Translations under genes and position numbers: made by a program
Shown: positions 47,418 to 55,236 of the stretch, piece after piece
Numbering within the stretch: position 1 is the first letter of the stretch
Layout of the letters: the number at the start of each line of letters is the position of its first letter
DNA from: Gammaproteobacteria bacterium
GTDB lineage: Bacteria > Pseudomonadota > Gammaproteobacteria > Pseudomonadales > Pseudohongiellaceae
Reading direction: 5' to 3'
DNA: 64,000 bases
Assembly: GCA_002711845.1 (NCBI GenBank)
Contig: PASF01000006.1
Location: 1 to 64,000 of the forward strand
Notes under the pieces: generated by a model
Seen by the model: only the letters and a program-made list of their open reading frames with translations
What the model was told of the DNA's origin: nothing
Databases searched by the model: none

Positions 47418-47890
47418 TGCGTGGTTCAATTTTAATGTACAACCTCAGCATGTCCTTATGCTGGATGCCATCTTCATAAATAGGCTCTGGATAATTTACT
47501 AAGAAATGGTCTTTGAGGACAGAATCCACTCGAAAACCAAGTCTTTGATAGTACGTTAGTTGGTAACCAAATGTGCCTGTGCCTAACTCCACGCGAATTA
47601 CATGTTTTGCAGCCAATTGCGATAGAGCAAAACTCAACAACCCTGAACCAATACCTTGTTGCTGGAAGGTGGGATAGACAGAGACATTGAATATTTCTGC
47701 AATACCTTCGCTAGTGCTTTTAGCGATACACGCACCCAGAATTTGCCCATTTCTTTTAGCAGCGAAGCACCACGCATCATTGAGATATGATTCGATGCTT
47801 CGTTCCGACGGGTCGCCCTCCAGTAGCAACTGCATTGGGACTTCATATCTACTAACCTCTGTATATTCCATTCTTCCTCAAAGTACCTAA
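47308..47890 (-). mobile_element. Solitary integron gene cassette
   Basis: The cassette's 5' end is GTTAGGT (47891-47885, perfect GTTRRRY), 14 bp before the ORF's start. It contains one ORF and ends at the G-TT cleavage point of the attC. No integron integrase, attI or second attC is seen nearby, so it looks like one cassette inserted at a secondary site or left over from an array. Confidence 0.75.
47413..47871 (-). CDS. GNAT N-acetyltransferase carried by an integron cassette
   Basis: A 152-aa acetyltransferase with the acetyl-CoA motif VYPTFQQQGIGSGLLSFALSQLA and the C-terminal YYQRLGFRVDS strand-turn. Base composition is clearly more AT-rich than the surrounding core genes. A GAGGA ribosome site lies right after the cassette border, and the stop codon is inside attC. 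Acetyltransferases are common cassette cargo and may modify antibiotics, polyamines or toxins; the substrate here cannot be told. Confidence 0.88.
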   Translation of the reverse strand: MEYTEVSRYEVPMQLLLEGDPSERSIESYLNDAWCFAAKRNGQILGACIAKSTSEGIAEIFNVSVYPTFQQQGIGSGLLSFALSQLAAKHVIRVELGTGTFGYQLTYYQRLGFRVDSVLKDHFLVNYPEPIYEDGIQHKDMLRLYIKIEPRT

Positions 47891-48126
47891 CAGTCTATTT
47901 CTGATGCCTTCGGACTCATAATAATTCTTGGCAAGCGGCCATTTAATCACAGATATCTGTCAATAAAGGGAAGCGCCAGAGGGTCAGGAAGTATTGACCG
48001 GCAAGCACGCAAATTTTAGCAGGCTTGTGGAATAAAGAGAAAATCCAGTTTTTAATCTTATCTGCTCCATCTAAGAAATAGAATATTTATCCGGAAAACA
48101 GATAGCTCTTAACTTATTGATTTTAT
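47891..48126. other. AT-rich gap between integron cassette and attL
   Basis: No open reading frame of note, no second attC and no tRNA is visible. Its last ~30 bases (TCCGGAA...CTTAA..TATTGATTT) resemble the sequence before the right-hand att copy. This suggests the trailer region of tRNA-Leu is similar on both sides. Confidence 0.5.
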
Positions 48127-48182
48127 TGGTGCCCGGGACCGGAATCGAACCGGTACGGAGTTTCCCCCGAGGGATTTTAAGT
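48127..48182. repeat. attL: 56-bp copy of the tRNA-Leu 3' part
   Basis: It is identical to 54902-54957, covering the CCA end, T arm, variable arm and part of the anticodon stem. The 5' half of a tRNA is missing, so this is an attachment-site remnant and not a gene. Confidence 0.92.
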
Positions 48183-48301
48183 TATTTGCGTCCTTTTTTG
48201 CTGTTTTTTTATATTGTTTTAAAAACAACAAGATAAGCTACTTTTGGACCAACCCCTGTTTTAACAAATTTGCCAAAATACCCCGTTTTTTGAAATAATG
48301 C

Positions 48302-48405
48302 GCCTACACTGTGCCTACACGGCGCACACAAGGGACGGAGTCTAAGCGAAATGCCCCAGATAAAAATATCGAATTCCCGTGTAGGCAAGATAGTCCCGCC
48401 TACAC
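48302..48405. promoter_or_regulatory. Left-end GCCTACAC octamer cluster (candidate integrase arm sites)
   Basis: Direct copies lie at 48302-48309 and 48313-48320 (11-bp phase), an inverted copy at 48379-48386 and a further direct copy at 48398-48405 inside the integrase's first codons. Confidence 0.5.
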
Positions 48406-49565
48406 CAAAACCGGACGGCAAACCCCAACATGTGTTCTATCGGGATGACCAGCTCCAGGGGTTCGGAATCAGGGTCACCAGCAATGGCACCATGTCCTAT
48501 TTCGTGGAAAAACGGGTCAATGGCAAAAACAAACGGGTGACCATTGGCAAGCATGGCCCGATTACTCCCGAGCAAGCCCGAAGGGAAGCTCAAAAACTAC
48601 TCGGCCAGATGAGCACCGGCACCGATCCGGTCGTTGAAAAACGGGAACGCAAAATCCAGGCTGTCACTCTTCGCGAAAGCTACAATGCCTACCTGCTCGC
48701 CCGCAAAGGACTGAAACCCAACACCCTGCATGACTATAAACGCTGCATCGAAGGCGCACTGGCCGATTGGCTGGACAAACCTCTGACCAGTATCACCAAA
48801 GACATGGTGGAAAAGCGGCACAGCAAGCTTGGGGCCAAAAGCCATGCCCGAGCCAACAACACCATGCGGGTACTGCGCGCCCTCTTCAACTTTGCCAGCG
48901 AAAAGTACGAAAGCCAGGACGGAAAACCCTTACTGACCAACAACCCTGTAGATCGACTCAGTAAAAGCCGCGCCTGGTATGACGTCAGAAGACGCCAGAC
49001 CCTGCTGACACCGACCCAGCTCAAACCCTGGTACGAAGCCACTATGCTGCTCAACCAGGAGACAACTCGCGACTTCCTGCACTTCATCCTGTTTACCGGT
49101 CTTAGACGCTCAGAGGCTACGCACTTGACCTGGGATAATGTGGATTTTAAGGAGCGCACATTTCTGATACCCGATACCAAGAACAAGGAACCTCACCGCC
49201 TGCCCATGTCCGACTTCCTGGAAGAGCTGTTAAAACGCAGATTTCTGATGGCAGAAAAGGTCTGGGTATTCCCCTCCCCTGTGACCAATGGGCCACTAAA
49301 GGAACCCCGCACCGCGTTAACCAGGGTAGCCGAGCTTTCCGGCGTCGAATTTCAGCTCCATGACCTGCGGCGAACCTTTATCACCATTGCTGAGAGTCTG
49401 GACATACCCGCCTTTGCCCTGAAGCGTCTACTCAATCACAAGTTTTCCAATGATGTGACGGCAGGGTATATAGTGCCGAATACCGAAAGGCTGCGCGAAC
49501 CTATGCAAAGAATCACAGACTATATAAGGGAAAAGGCGGAAGCAGAAAATGATGATCTGGGATAA
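48351..49565 (+). CDS. P4-type tyrosine integrase
   Basis: Site-specific recombinase that would insert and excise the element at tRNA-Leu. The N-terminal arm-binding region has YRDDQLQGFGIRVTSNGTMSYFVEKRVNGK. The catalytic set is visible: Arg in FTGLRRSEATHL (~residue 250), HDLRRTF (~336), His in LLNHKFSNDVTAGYIVP and its Tyr (~373). The length of 404 aa is usual. Its start region contains two of the octamer repeats, so integrase may bind over its own start. It overlaps the next gene by 17 bp. Confidence 0.95.
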   Translation: MPQIKISNSRVGKIVPPTPKPDGKPQHVFYRDDQLQGFGIRVTSNGTMSYFVEKRVNGKNKRVTIGKHGPITPEQARREAQKLLGQMSTGTDPVVEKRERKIQAVTLRESYNAYLLARKGLKPNTLHDYKRCIEGALADWLDKPLTSITKDMVEKRHSKLGAKSHARANNTMRVLRALFNFASEKYESQDGKPLLTNNPVDRLSKSRAWYDVRRRQTLLTPTQLKPWYEATMLLNQETTRDFLHFILFTGLRRSEATHLTWDNVDFKERTFLIPDTKNKEPHRLPMSDFLEELLKRRFLMAEKVWVFPSPVTNGPLKEPRTALTRVAELSGVEFQLHDLRRTFITIAESLDIPAFALKRLLNHKFSNDVTAGYIVPNTERLREPMQRITDYIREKAEAENDDLG

Positions 49566-50295
49566 ATCATACTTCGACAGCTTCGGTGTGACTGACGGTC
49601 AGACAGACACCCAGTTTCCGTATTTTGATCAGGCCGACCGGATCATCATCAGGTCTCGCGAAACCCTGGCCACGCTCACGGCCAACGCCATACAGTCAGC
49701 CATTGAGGAGTTTGACGCCCTTTATACCGACTTTTATGGCGAAGGTTTTCACGAGCATATGGGAGCCAGGCTCCTTCGTGACGAAACCATTGAGGACTAT
49801 CAACGCTACCATCCTGAAGTGCTAGACCTATTATTGATTCAAGACGCCTACCCTATCAAAAACAAACCATTCAACTGGAGTCATATAGACGCCATCATTG
49901 CCTTGAACGTCATTGCCAGGGCTGTCACGGAAGACCTCTCGGCGAGAGACGATCAATCCTCAACTGATCAGATTCGCAACCATGAGGCCAGCGAATACCT
50001 ATTGTTGGCAAATGAGGTCCTATCGCTTGTCGAACCAGCGGCCAGGCCGGCTACCGACAACACCCAATCCTTGAACGCCAGAAAGGCTGCTCGCGCCAAA
50101 CATGCCCCGCGAGACGAATTAAAGCAGGAATTCTTCGATTGGTACGCGCGCCATGATGATAAACGCACCTTTACCAGCAAGAACCAGGCGGCTGAAAAGT
50201 TCTACAGAAGCCTACCTGAACACAAAAGAAACCTGATAGCCGAAAGCAATGCCAAGCGCTTCTTCACTGACGCCCTTAGAGCATATCTGAAGTAG
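49549..50295 (+). CDS. Element protein of unknown function
   Basis: A 248-aa soluble, acidic protein overlapping the integrase by 17 bp, so it is probably translationally coupled. The N-terminal half is helical with an Asp/Glu-rich stretch. The C-terminal section KQEFFDWYARHDDKRTFTSKNQAAEKFYRSLP looks like a small helical DNA-binding-like module. I do not recognise the family. Its place suggests a role in integration, excision or replication control. Confidence 0.75.
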   Translation: MMIWDKSYFDSFGVTDGQTDTQFPYFDQADRIIIRSRETLATLTANAIQSAIEEFDALYTDFYGEGFHEHMGARLLRDETIEDYQRYHPEVLDLLLIQDAYPIKNKPFNWSHIDAIIALNVIARAVTEDLSARDDQSSTDQIRNHEASEYLLLANEVLSLVEPAARPATDNTQSLNARKAARAKHAPRDELKQEFFDWYARHDDKRTFTSKNQAAEKFYRSLPEHKRNLIAESNAKRFFTDALRAYLK

Positions 50296-50417
50296 TTTTG
50301 CCCATAATTCGCTACGTCTGCACGCATAAGTAGTACTTCTGCGCGCAGCGGTAATTCCCAAACATAGCAGTTTAGCTCAATTTACGGCCAAGTCCCTCAA
50401 CCGTAATCGGAGCTGTT

Positions 50418-50624
50418 ATGACCAAACTACTCAATACCAAGCAGGCTGCCGCGTACCTCAATATAAGCGCTGCATTCCTGGAGCGAGACCGCTGGGCTGG
50501 CGCAAAAATACCGTTTATCCGGATTGGCACTCGCTCGATACGTTACCGCATCACTGACCTGGACGACTTCATTGAAAATCGGCTTCGACTAAGCACCTGT
50601 GACGAAGGCACTTCACATGCCTGA
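50418..50624 (+). CDS. AlpA/excisionase-type helix-turn-helix protein
   Basis: A 68-aa MerR-like HTH protein: LLNTKQAAAYLNISAAFLERDR and the wing IRIGTRSIRYRITDLDDFIENR. Such proteins direct excision or switch on replication in P4-like elements. Its last codons overlap the replication endonuclease start, so the two are coupled. A 120-bp gap upstream probably holds the promoter. Confidence 0.88.
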   Translation: MTKLLNTKQAAAYLNISAAFLERDRWAGAKIPFIRIGTRSIRYRITDLDDFIENRLRLSTCDEGTSHA

Positions 50625-52188
50625 TTACAAGCTTTCCGCTACCCTGGGCGAACAACTGACCTGGGATAATAGCGATCCTTCGGGGGATGATAGAAAATGG
50701 CGAGCCACTCAGTTCAGCACCTTACCTAGCCTGTTTCATTTCGCTGTCGCCAAACAGTACAACCATTTGTTTGCCACGAAAGGACGATATGAGGCGAACA
50801 CTTTCCTTCGCACGCTGGTAAAGCAGTTTTCCCAGATCAATTTCAAGCTCGCCACTGACAATGACTTTTTACGGAAATTTGCCGCAAATCGGGCAAAGGA
50901 GTTCACTCGGGCAATTCGGTCAACTCCAGACCCTAAAGACCAATATGACACATTATCCAGGCTGCTGATTAATTTCGACGTCACAGCTCCGGAGGTTAAG
51001 CCTCCTGTTACCGTCAATGGCGCGGTCAAACGAATGCTTGATGAAAGCTGGCTGGCAAGGCGACTCAGACAAGCCAACTTACCCCAGTTTGAAGCCGTAG
51101 CCATCAAAGCTGGCCTAGTTCACAAATTCGCCAGCCTCTATATCAGTGAAGAATCCCTGAAAGCATTCAAACAGCGGCAATCCAACAACCGTCAAGTCAT
51201 GGAAAGGATGCAACTGGAAAACGAAATCGGGCAAGTCTACGAACTGGCCGACCTGGTAGCTCTGTCAGTGGCAAACCCGAAGAATCGCCGCCATGAACTC
51301 ATGGCCAGGCTATATGGATTTGATCAAATTGCTCAACGTATGGGCCATGTCGGGCTTTTTATAACCCTTACCTGCCCTTCTCGCATGCACGCAAGATACG
51401 CAAAGTCCGGTGACCCTGTTCCCAGCTACGACGGCACGACACCCAGGCAGGCTCAGCATTACCTGTGTAACGTCTGGGCAAGAGCACGGGCATTGTTTAA
51501 ACATGCCTCAATCCACGTCTACGGTTTCCGTATGGCAGAGCCTCAACATGACGGAACCCCTCACTGGCATATCCTGCTCTACACAGCCCCGCATAATGAA
51601 TATGAAGTCGGTGACATTCTGACTCGGATGGCACTTGAGGACTCACCAGATGAAAAAGGCGCACGCAAACGACGTTGCGATATAAAAAGAATAGATTGGA
51701 GCAAGGGTAGCGGAGTTGCTTACGCAGCGAAGTACATTGCCAAGAATATTGACGGCGAACACATTGAGCAAGACTTGCATGGCAACCAAGCCAAAGACAC
51801 TGCCTCGCGAGTAGTCGCATGGGCATCCACACACCGGATACGCCAGTTTCAACAATTTGGTGGTCCACCTGTCACCTGTTGGCGAGAGCTACGGCGAATC
51901 GGTTCGGCACCTGAAGGGATACTTAACAGTGCCCGAACTGCTGCCGACCAGGGGGATTGGAGTACATTTACGAATGTTCTGGGTGGTACGGACATTTGTC
52001 GCAAGGACCAGCCCGTCAAATTAGTTCGAGAGCACAAATCTGACCTGGGCCGTTATGGTGAGCCGAAAGGGAATCAGATCGCGGGGGTCAGTGACGGGTA
52101 TACATGTATACAAACACGCATGCACACATGGACAGCTAAGCTAAAGAGCAAAAGCTTGCGGGTGCTTGACGAAGTCAGGCACCCGTAG
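50617..52188 (+). CDS. P2 gpA-type HUH replication endonuclease
   Basis: Predicted rolling-circle initiator that nicks the element origin. Motif order fits phage gpA: FITLTCPSRMHARY (~residue 247), HxH of TPHWHILLY (~315) and paired tyrosines YAAKYIAKNID (~368). It also has the RQAQHYLCNVWARARALFKH segment and a GGPPVTCWRELRRI tail typical of the family. ATG at 50617 (AAGG upstream) overlaps the AlpA stop, giving 523 aa. It shows the element can replicate independently after excision. The GC content is moderate, unlike the AT-rich SIR2 gene that follows. Confidence 0.93.
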   Translation: MPDYKLSATLGEQLTWDNSDPSGDDRKWRATQFSTLPSLFHFAVAKQYNHLFATKGRYEANTFLRTLVKQFSQINFKLATDNDFLRKFAANRAKEFTRAIRSTPDPKDQYDTLSRLLINFDVTAPEVKPPVTVNGAVKRMLDESWLARRLRQANLPQFEAVAIKAGLVHKFASLYISEESLKAFKQRQSNNRQVMERMQLENEIGQVYELADLVALSVANPKNRRHELMARLYGFDQIAQRMGHVGLFITLTCPSRMHARYAKSGDPVPSYDGTTPRQAQHYLCNVWARARALFKHASIHVYGFRMAEPQHDGTPHWHILLYTAPHNEYEVGDILTRMALEDSPDEKGARKRRCDIKRIDWSKGSGVAYAAKYIAKNIDGEHIEQDLHGNQAKDTASRVVAWASTHRIRQFQQFGGPPVTCWRELRRIGSAPEGILNSARTAADQGDWSTFTNVLGGTDICRKDQPVKLVREHKSDLGRYGEPKGNQIAGVSDGYTCIQTRMHTWTAKLKSKSLRVLDEVRHP

Positions 52189-52247
52189 GATTTTGCTCAC
52201 TTGGAGTTCTGTCAATAACTGTACAAGCTAAACATCACGTCAGTGCT

Positions 52248-52276
52248 TTAACATATTTATGTGCTACAGTTAATAT
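52248..52276 (+). promoter_or_regulatory. Candidate promoter of the SIR2-TPR gene
   Basis: The -35 TTAACA and -10 TAATAT are 17 bp apart in an AT-rich gap, about 35 bp before the start codon. The gene can thus be expressed independently of the replication operon. Confidence 0.5.
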
Positions 52277-52315
52277 TTGGTATGTGAGCCAACTTAAAGG
52301 AATTGGTGCGATGCG

Positions 52316-54649
52316 ATGACTAAACATAAAAATAACCATATATCAATTCTTGCGAACTCCATGCGACGAGCACGAGATGACTCTAAGCCATTTCATATGC
52401 TAACCGGTGCAGGTTGCTCTTTGTCAGCCGGCATTCCATTAGCTAAAGCTTTAGTCAATGAAATTCATGAAAAGTACCATAATGAATGCCGACAAAAGCT
52501 AGAGGAAGAGCAATTGTACGAGTATGGTGCTTGCATGAGCTGCCTAACACTCAACGAAAGACGCGATCTTCTCTCCCCACATCTTGACGGTGCCAAGATA
52601 AATTGGGCGCATCTGGCCATAGCTTGCCTGATTAAGGCAGGATACGTTACAAGAGTGTTAACTTTCAATTTTGACTCCGTCTTAGCTAGGGCTTGCGGCC
52701 TCGTTGGTCTATACCCTGCAACCTACGATTTCGCGGCATCAGCATCCGATGTTACAAGTCACCTAGCATCACCAGCAATAATCCATCTGCACGGTCAAGG
52801 CTTTGCTCATAGATTACTAAATGCAGATAGTGAAACTGCCGAAAATGCTATAAACATACGCCCTTTATTCCGTAATACACTTAGCCAGCACCCTTTCATA
52901 GTAATAGGATATAGTGGTGTATCAGACTCTGTTTTCCCTACCATTAAGGACCAATATCATGGAGAAGAAAGACTATATTGGGCTGGCCACTCGGAGACTC
53001 CAAGCAATTCTGTACTTGAATTTCTAAATAAAGGTGGAAACACTGCAGAATATCTAGGAAACTCTGATGCTGACGATTTTTTAATCAATCTAGCTAGAGA
53101 GCTAGAGTGTTTCCCGCCAAAACTGTTTAGCGACCCACATGGTCACCTTTTAGAAGAGCTAGAGCCAGTCTCCACCTTCCCGTTACAAGAAAACGACGGC
53201 CCAGATTTACTTTTGCGACTTCGCTCGATGTTGACGAACTTAAAGGTAGGAGTAAATCATCATCAGAAACCTGACCTTGAAGCACTTTTCATGGAAGGAA
53301 AATGGGAAGATGTAATTAGAATAGGCGACCCCAAAGATGAATTCGAAAAAGACATTGTTGCTCAAGCGTACCTTATGCAAGGAAAAGATCTTTCCAAAAA
53401 TGCCAAGCTGGAAGAGGATTTTTCAAAGTTTGAGCAGGCTTTTGATAAATTCCAAAAAGCCATCGAAATTAAACCAGGCATGCATGGGGCATATATTATC
53501 TGGGGCACTGCGTTGAGTGATCTGGCTTCACTAAAAAAGGACGCTTCAATTTTTGAACAAGCTTTTGATAAATTCAAAAAAGCCATCGACATCAAACCAA
53601 ACATACACCAAGTCTATTATAACTGGGGACATTCGCTCTCTGACCTAGCGATAATAAAAGAAGACTTTTCATTGTTTCAACAGGCTTGTGATAAATTCAA
53701 AAAAGCCGTCGATATCAATCCAAACTACCCCCGCGCATATGCAAACTGGGGTGACTGCCTCGGCGAGCTAGCTAATCTGAAAAAGGACACCCTACTCTAT
53801 GAACAAGCTTTTGAGAAATACCAAAAAGCCATCGACATCAATCCAAACATACACGAGGTCTATAATAACTGGGGTAACCGGCTAGGCGAGCTGGCTGAAC
53901 TGAAAAAGGACAGCTCACTCTTTGACCAGTCTTTTGAGAAATATCAAAAAGCCATCGACATCAAACCAGATAAGCACAAGACATACTATAACTGGGGTAA
54001 TTTTCTCTGTGATCTGGCGATACAAAAAGAAGATTTTTCAATTTTTCAACAGGCTTTTGACAAATACCAGAAAGCCATCGACATCAATCCAGACAGTCAC
54101 GAGACATATAATAACTGGGGCTATGGTTTGTATAGGTTGGCAATAAAAGAAAAGGATGCTTCACTATATGAACAGGCTTTTGAGAAATACCAAAAAGCCA
54201 TCGACATCAATCCAGACAAACACGACACCTATAATGACTGGGGTACTGCATTAATAAGCCTGGCGTCATTGAAAAAAGATGTTTCGTTGTTCGAAGAAGC
54301 TTTTGATAAATACCAAAAGGCCCTCAATATCAAACCTGACAAGCATGAGACCTTTAGCAACTGGGGCGTTGCTTTATTATCATTATGGCGCATAACCGGC
54401 CAGGAAGGCCTTCTTGACCAAGCAAAGACATATCTCAATCGCGCCAAGAAACTAAACCCAGATGAGACATATAATTTGGCTTGCTTGTATGCAGTTGCAG
54501 GTAATTACAAGTTCTGTCGGGATGAGCTACACCATTGCAGGAAACTTAAAACACTTCCGAGTAAAAAGCACTTATTGACGGATGAAGACCTCAAAAATAT
54601 CCGCGACCTAAAGTGGTTTAAGGAACTAATCCACGAAATGCCAGACTAA
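52316..54649 (+). CDS. SIR2-TPR protein, probable anti-phage NADase effector
   Basis: A 777-aa cargo protein. The N-terminal SIR2 domain has LTGAGCSLSAGIPL (~residue 29), TFNFDSVL (~120) with the catalytic-type Asn, HLHGQG (~158) with the catalytic-type His and IGYSGVSDSVF. After a linker come eight nearly uniform 41-aa TPR-like repeats (about 372-700), each with a core such as EQAFDKYQKAIDINPD followed by NWG. In known defence systems SIR2 domains deplete NAD+ upon phage sensing; the TPR array would be the sensor or oligomerisation part. The gene is AT-rich compared with all neighbours, a sign of transfer. A tiny ATG-CGA-TGA frame overlaps the start. Confidence 0.88.
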   Translation: MTKHKNNHISILANSMRRARDDSKPFHMLTGAGCSLSAGIPLAKALVNEIHEKYHNECRQKLEEEQLYEYGACMSCLTLNERRDLLSPHLDGAKINWAHLAIACLIKAGYVTRVLTFNFDSVLARACGLVGLYPATYDFAASASDVTSHLASPAIIHLHGQGFAHRLLNADSETAENAINIRPLFRNTLSQHPFIVIGYSGVSDSVFPTIKDQYHGEERLYWAGHSETPSNSVLEFLNKGGNTAEYLGNSDADDFLINLARELECFPPKLFSDPHGHLLEELEPVSTFPLQENDGPDLLLRLRSMLTNLKVGVNHHQKPDLEALFMEGKWEDVIRIGDPKDEFEKDIVAQAYLMQGKDLSKNAKLEEDFSKFEQAFDKFQKAIEIKPGMHGAYIIWGTALSDLASLKKDASIFEQAFDKFKKAIDIKPNIHQVYYNWGHSLSDLAIIKEDFSLFQQACDKFKKAVDINPNYPRAYANWGDCLGELANLKKDTLLYEQAFEKYQKAIDINPNIHEVYNNWGNRLGELAELKKDSSLFDQSFEKYQKAIDIKPDKHKTYYNWGNFLCDLAIQKEDFSIFQQAFDKYQKAIDINPDSHETYNNWGYGLYRLAIKEKDASLYEQAFEKYQKAIDINPDKHDTYNDWGTALISLASLKKDVSLFEEAFDKYQKALNIKPDKHETFSNWGVALLSLWRITGQEGLLDQAKTYLNRAKKLNPDETYNLACLYAVAGNYKFCRDELHHCRKLKTLPSKKHLLTDEDLKNIRDLKWFKELIHEMPD
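53430..54420 (+). repeat. 123-bp repeats encoding the TPR array
   Basis: Eight in-register units of 123 bp, each with a TACCAAAAAGCCATCGACAT-like core, encode 41-aa repeats. DNA similarity between units is high enough for recombination to add or remove repeats. Confidence 0.85.
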
Positions 54650-54826
54650 GAATCTGCATAGCCTTTTCGGTTTGCACACTACTAGTAGCTTCGGATGGAT
54701 TCGTGCTCCTCTGTGCGCCCTTCAGTCATGATAATCATTGCGATCAATAGATGTTAGTTAGTGCCTAGTCGTGACTTTCGACTCTGATGTTAAGTCGAAC
54801 TGCTTGTGGAAGTGCACTACCCGACC

Positions 54827-54843
54827 GCCTACACCGCGCCTAC
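54827..54843. promoter_or_regulatory. Right-end GCCTACAC octamers (candidate integrase arm sites)
   Basis: GCCTACAC at 54827-54834 and a partial GCCTAC at 54838-54843 repeat the left-end pair with the same 11-bp phase, about 60 bp inside attR. The rest of 54650-54901 holds no gene. Confidence 0.5.
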
Positions 54844-54901
54844 TTTCAAATTGTCCGGAAGTAAAAATTTGACGAACAACATCTTAAGCTATTGATTTAT
54901 A

Positions 54902-54988
54902 TGGTGCCCGGGACCGGAATCGAACCGGTACGGAGTTTCCCCCGAGGGATTTTAAGTCCCTTGCGTCTACCAATTTCGCCACCCGGGC
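54902..54988 (-). tRNA. tRNA-Leu (anticodon TAA), host of the integrated element
   Basis: An 87-nt class-II tRNA with encoded CCA. It has acceptor GCCCGGG, long variable arm, T loop GGTTCGATTCC and anticodon loop CTTAAAA (anticodon TAA). It corresponds to leuZ of the glyW-cysT-leuZ cluster in E. coli. Its 3' 56 nt are shared with attL, so the element restores the gene. Confidence 0.95.
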
Positions 54989-55154
54989 GTGGGGGCTGTC
55001 TTTATACTGCGAGGAAACCGGGCTGGGGGTTTCTCGCCTCCGCTCTCGGACTCCTGTCCTGTGCGGCATTCTTGCATCCTGTTTTCCGTTATCAGTCAAA
55101 CAGTTATCGCCAAGTCAGCACCAGCAGGTTGGGTGCCTTTTTGCGAAGCTGCGC

Positions 55155-55160
55155 ATTATA
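55155..55160 (-). promoter_or_regulatory. -10 box with GC discriminator upstream of tRNA-Leu
   Basis: TATAAT followed by GCGC on the minus strand, about 165 nt before the tRNA, looks like a stable-RNA promoter; the -35 is not clear. The tRNA would need its own promoter because the selenocysteine block cuts it off from tRNA-Gly and tRNA-Cys. Confidence 0.35.
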
Positions 55161-55236
55161 TAGCAATCACTTGCCTAAACCTAGTTACGAACCGGCACGC
55201 GAGACCGCTGCCCCGAATCGCCCGACCGCAACAACA

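Larger units (their letters stand above)
48127..54957 (+). mobile_element. 6.8-kb tRNA-Leu-integrated mobile element with SIR2-TPR cargo
   Basis: It is bounded by 56-bp perfect direct repeats of the tRNA-Leu 3' end. Genes run one way: integrase, unknown protein, AlpA-like regulator, HUH replication endonuclease and SIR2-TPR protein. There are no capsid, packaging, conjugation or transposase genes, so it must borrow transfer. It may be a phage-satellite-like or rolling-circle-replicating integrative element. Octamers GCCTACAC, 11 bp apart, lie near both ends. Confidence 0.88.

Noticed and set aside
48127-48193. A second tRNA-Leu gene
   Set aside because: Only the 3' part matches; acceptor 5' strand, D arm and full anticodon arm are missing. 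It is the attachment-site duplicate.
53430-54420. CRISPR-like regular repeats
   Set aside because: Units are contiguous, 123 bp and coding for TPR repeats in one open frame; no spacers.
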